A stretch of DNA of 29,044 nt from Clostridium sp. CAG:389 (GTDB lineage Bacteria; Bacillota; Clostridia; TANB77; CAG-508), in contig FR901913.1 of the NCBI GenBank assembly GCA_000438255.1, positions 4,906-33,949 on the forward strand, given 5' to 3'. The position numbers and the translations under genes are program-made. The notes under the pieces were generated by a model that worked only from the letters and a program-made list of their open reading frames with translations, had not been told where the DNA came from and ran no database searches. Shown here piece after piece: positions 28,038 to 29,044 of this stretch (its first letter is position 1; each line of letters starts with the position of its first letter).

Positions 28038-28937
28038 ATGTCAAAATCAGGCATAGTAAACGTGAGAATGGTAATCACGGAAGAGAAAATCCTATCAAAT
28101 ATAGAAAAAGTTCAAAAAATGATAAACCCTAATAGTAAGAAACAAATCGTACAATTAGAGGAAGATACATATTTTAAAGATTTAATAGAATCTATAAAAA
28201 CATATTTAATTGAATATCCTAAAAAGAAGAATTTCCCTAGCAGTGTATATAAAGCAGCTTATGGTTTAGTTGAATTTGCAACAAATCAATTTGAGGAAAA
28301 TACAAAAAGAATAGAAGAATTGATTAGACAAAGAGAACAAAATATAGCATTAGCTGGTCAATTAAAAGAATTAATTGAAGAAGTTGATAATAAAGAAGAT
28401 GGTTGGAAAGATAGTATAAAAGAAGCTGAAAAAGATTTCTCAGAAGATATTATAGATACTTTAAATGTTTTAGGAAAATGCAAAACAAAAACTTCACAAA
28501 ATTATACTGATGCAATGAAATTATTAAATGCAAGAGTTAATAATCTAGAATCAAATTTGCATATTGAAATTGATATGGAAAGAATTGAAGACAGATCAAA
28601 GGCATTAAGTTATATTGGAATTGAAGTTGCAGATGCATTAAAAACAATTCCTACACCAGTTGAAGAACCAGTAAATGTAGAACAAGTTGAAGAACAACAA
28701 GAAGTTGCAGTACAAAAAAATAGAAAAGCTCAAAATGTACAAGAAGTTGAAAATGTTCAACAAGAGGAACAACAAATGCAAGAACAATATGTTCAAGATA
28801 CTACATTTGAGAAAAAGCCTTCTTTATGGCAAAGAATTAAAAATAGTAAGGTAGTAAGAGCTATAAGATATGCTATGAAAATTAGAGTTGTTTTACAATA
28901 TCCTGCATTACCAGAAGGTAGAGGAGAAAATTATTAA
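28038..28937 (+). CDS. Unknown 299-residue coiled-coil protein with Gln/Glu/Val-rich linker
   Basis: No family is recognised. Residues 1-200 are almost entirely helical and charged (TEEKILSNIEKVQKMINPNS..., NTKRIEELIRQREQNIALAG..., DAMKLLNARVNNLESNLHIE), suggesting coiled-coil or helical-bundle packing. Residues about 205-255 form a low-complexity Gln/Glu/Val linker (VEEPVNVEQVEEQQEVAVQK and onward). The last 40 residues are basic and aromatic (KKPSLWQRIKNSKVVRAIRY...VVLQYPALPEGRG), possibly a membrane-surface or partner-binding tail. There is no signal peptide or clear membrane helix. The start at 28038 follows AAAGGAGG by 9 bases; the in-frame TTG at 28029 belongs to that site. It has its own promoter and terminator. 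The layout (helical body, linker, terminal docking tail) suggests a structural or scaffold role, which is inference only. Confidence 0.8.
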   Translation: MSKSGIVNVRMVITEEKILSNIEKVQKMINPNSKKQIVQLEEDTYFKDLIESIKTYLIEYPKKKNFPSSVYKAAYGLVEFATNQFEENTKRIEELIRQREQNIALAGQLKELIEEVDNKEDGWKDSIKEAEKDFSEDIIDTLNVLGKCKTKTSQNYTDAMKLLNARVNNLESNLHIEIDMERIEDRSKALSYIGIEVADALKTIPTPVEEPVNVEQVEEQQEVAVQKNRKAQNVQEVENVQQEEQQMQEQYVQDTTFEKKPSLWQRIKNSKVVRAIRYAMKIRVVLQYPALPEGRGENY

Positions 28938-28944
28938 TATATGG

Positions 28945-28973
28945 AAACCCAGAGTTTTAAACTTTGGGTTTTT
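28945..28973 (+). terminator. Terminator of the 299-residue gene
   Basis: A 12-bp stem (one G-U pair) pairs AAACCCAGAGTT (28945-28956) with AACTTTGGGTTT (28960-28971), followed by TT. It starts 7 bases after the stop. The last 70 bases of the window show no gene. Confidence 0.88.
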
Positions 28974-29044
28974 ATAATTCAGTAAGAATCTTTTTTTAGT
29001 ATCACTACCTATATGTTTTTAAAATTTGAACCTTTTCATTACAT

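Noticed and set aside
1..29044. CRISPR arrays, rRNA genes, complete insertion sequences, integrases
   Set aside because: No regularly spaced repeats, rRNA sequence, transposase or recombinase motifs were seen on either strand.

Overview
The window looks like a chromosomal segment of an endospore-forming, very AT-rich Firmicute of class Clostridia, probably an uncultured gut-type lineage. The evidence is the set of sporulation and germination genes (sigma-K, SpoIVA, a CwlJ-type cortex hydrolase with a GerQ-like partner), the GatCAB amidotransferase genes, Firmicute-style GGAGG ribosome binding sites and sigma-A promoters of the TTGnnn-N17-TATAAT type, many with an extended TGn. No rRNA, CRISPR array, complete insertion sequence or prophage is visible. 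It is mostly housekeeping DNA with several small, poorly characterised genes and repeat elements between the operons.

Layout. 1-2.5 kb: the 3' part of gatA followed by gatB (tRNA-dependent amidation). 2.5-4.4 kb: a patchwork of small genes, namely a membrane protein (-), a decayed DUF4160 remnant in front of an intact DUF2442 gene (+), rpsT (-), a 77-residue protein flanked by inverted repeats (-) and a 54-residue protein (-). 4.4-7.8 kb: scpB overlapping proS (+), converging on asnS (-). 7.8-8.7 kb: a cwlJ-gerQ-like germination pair (-). 8.8-10.2 kb: cmk, a 108-residue unknown gene and an elongator tRNA-Met (+). 10.2-11.5 kb: 6S RNA and sigK, both (-). 11.6-13.2 kb: an unknown 520-residue protein (+). 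13.3-17.3 kb: a prmC-whiA-hemW-rlmN operon (+), separated from convergent spoIVA by a perfect 42-bp inverted repeat. 19.2-21.0 kb: a UAP1-type UDP-sugar pyrophosphorylase and an HD-domain hydrolase. 21.1-22.9 kb: a YvlD-like membrane protein (-) and a DUF421-DUF4363 pair (+), bracketed by two related terminators. 22.9-25.3 kb: an AAA-Lon family protease (-). 25.5-27.9 kb: a TetR repressor and a long-chain acyl-CoA ligase, with a palindromic operator over the promoter. 28.0-28.9 kb: an unknown coiled-coil protein.

How it fits together. GatAB with AsnRS in the same window suggests that GatCAB mainly serves Gln-tRNA synthesis. Four genes act in sporulation or germination: sigma-K (late mother-cell transcription), SpoIVA (coat basement layer), CwlJ and GerQ (cortex lysis). 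6S RNA modulates sigma-A RNA polymerase on entry to stationary phase and lies just downstream of sigK. The TetR-acyl-CoA ligase operon looks autoregulated.

The least-explained items are the 42-bp palindrome and its second copy at 8.7 kb, the inverted-repeat-flanked 77-residue gene, the hairpin between Shine-Dalgarno and start codon of the 108-residue gene, the DUF4160 remnant and the two long orphan proteins. No clearly new multi-gene system is visible. Functions are inferred from motifs read by eye, without database searches.
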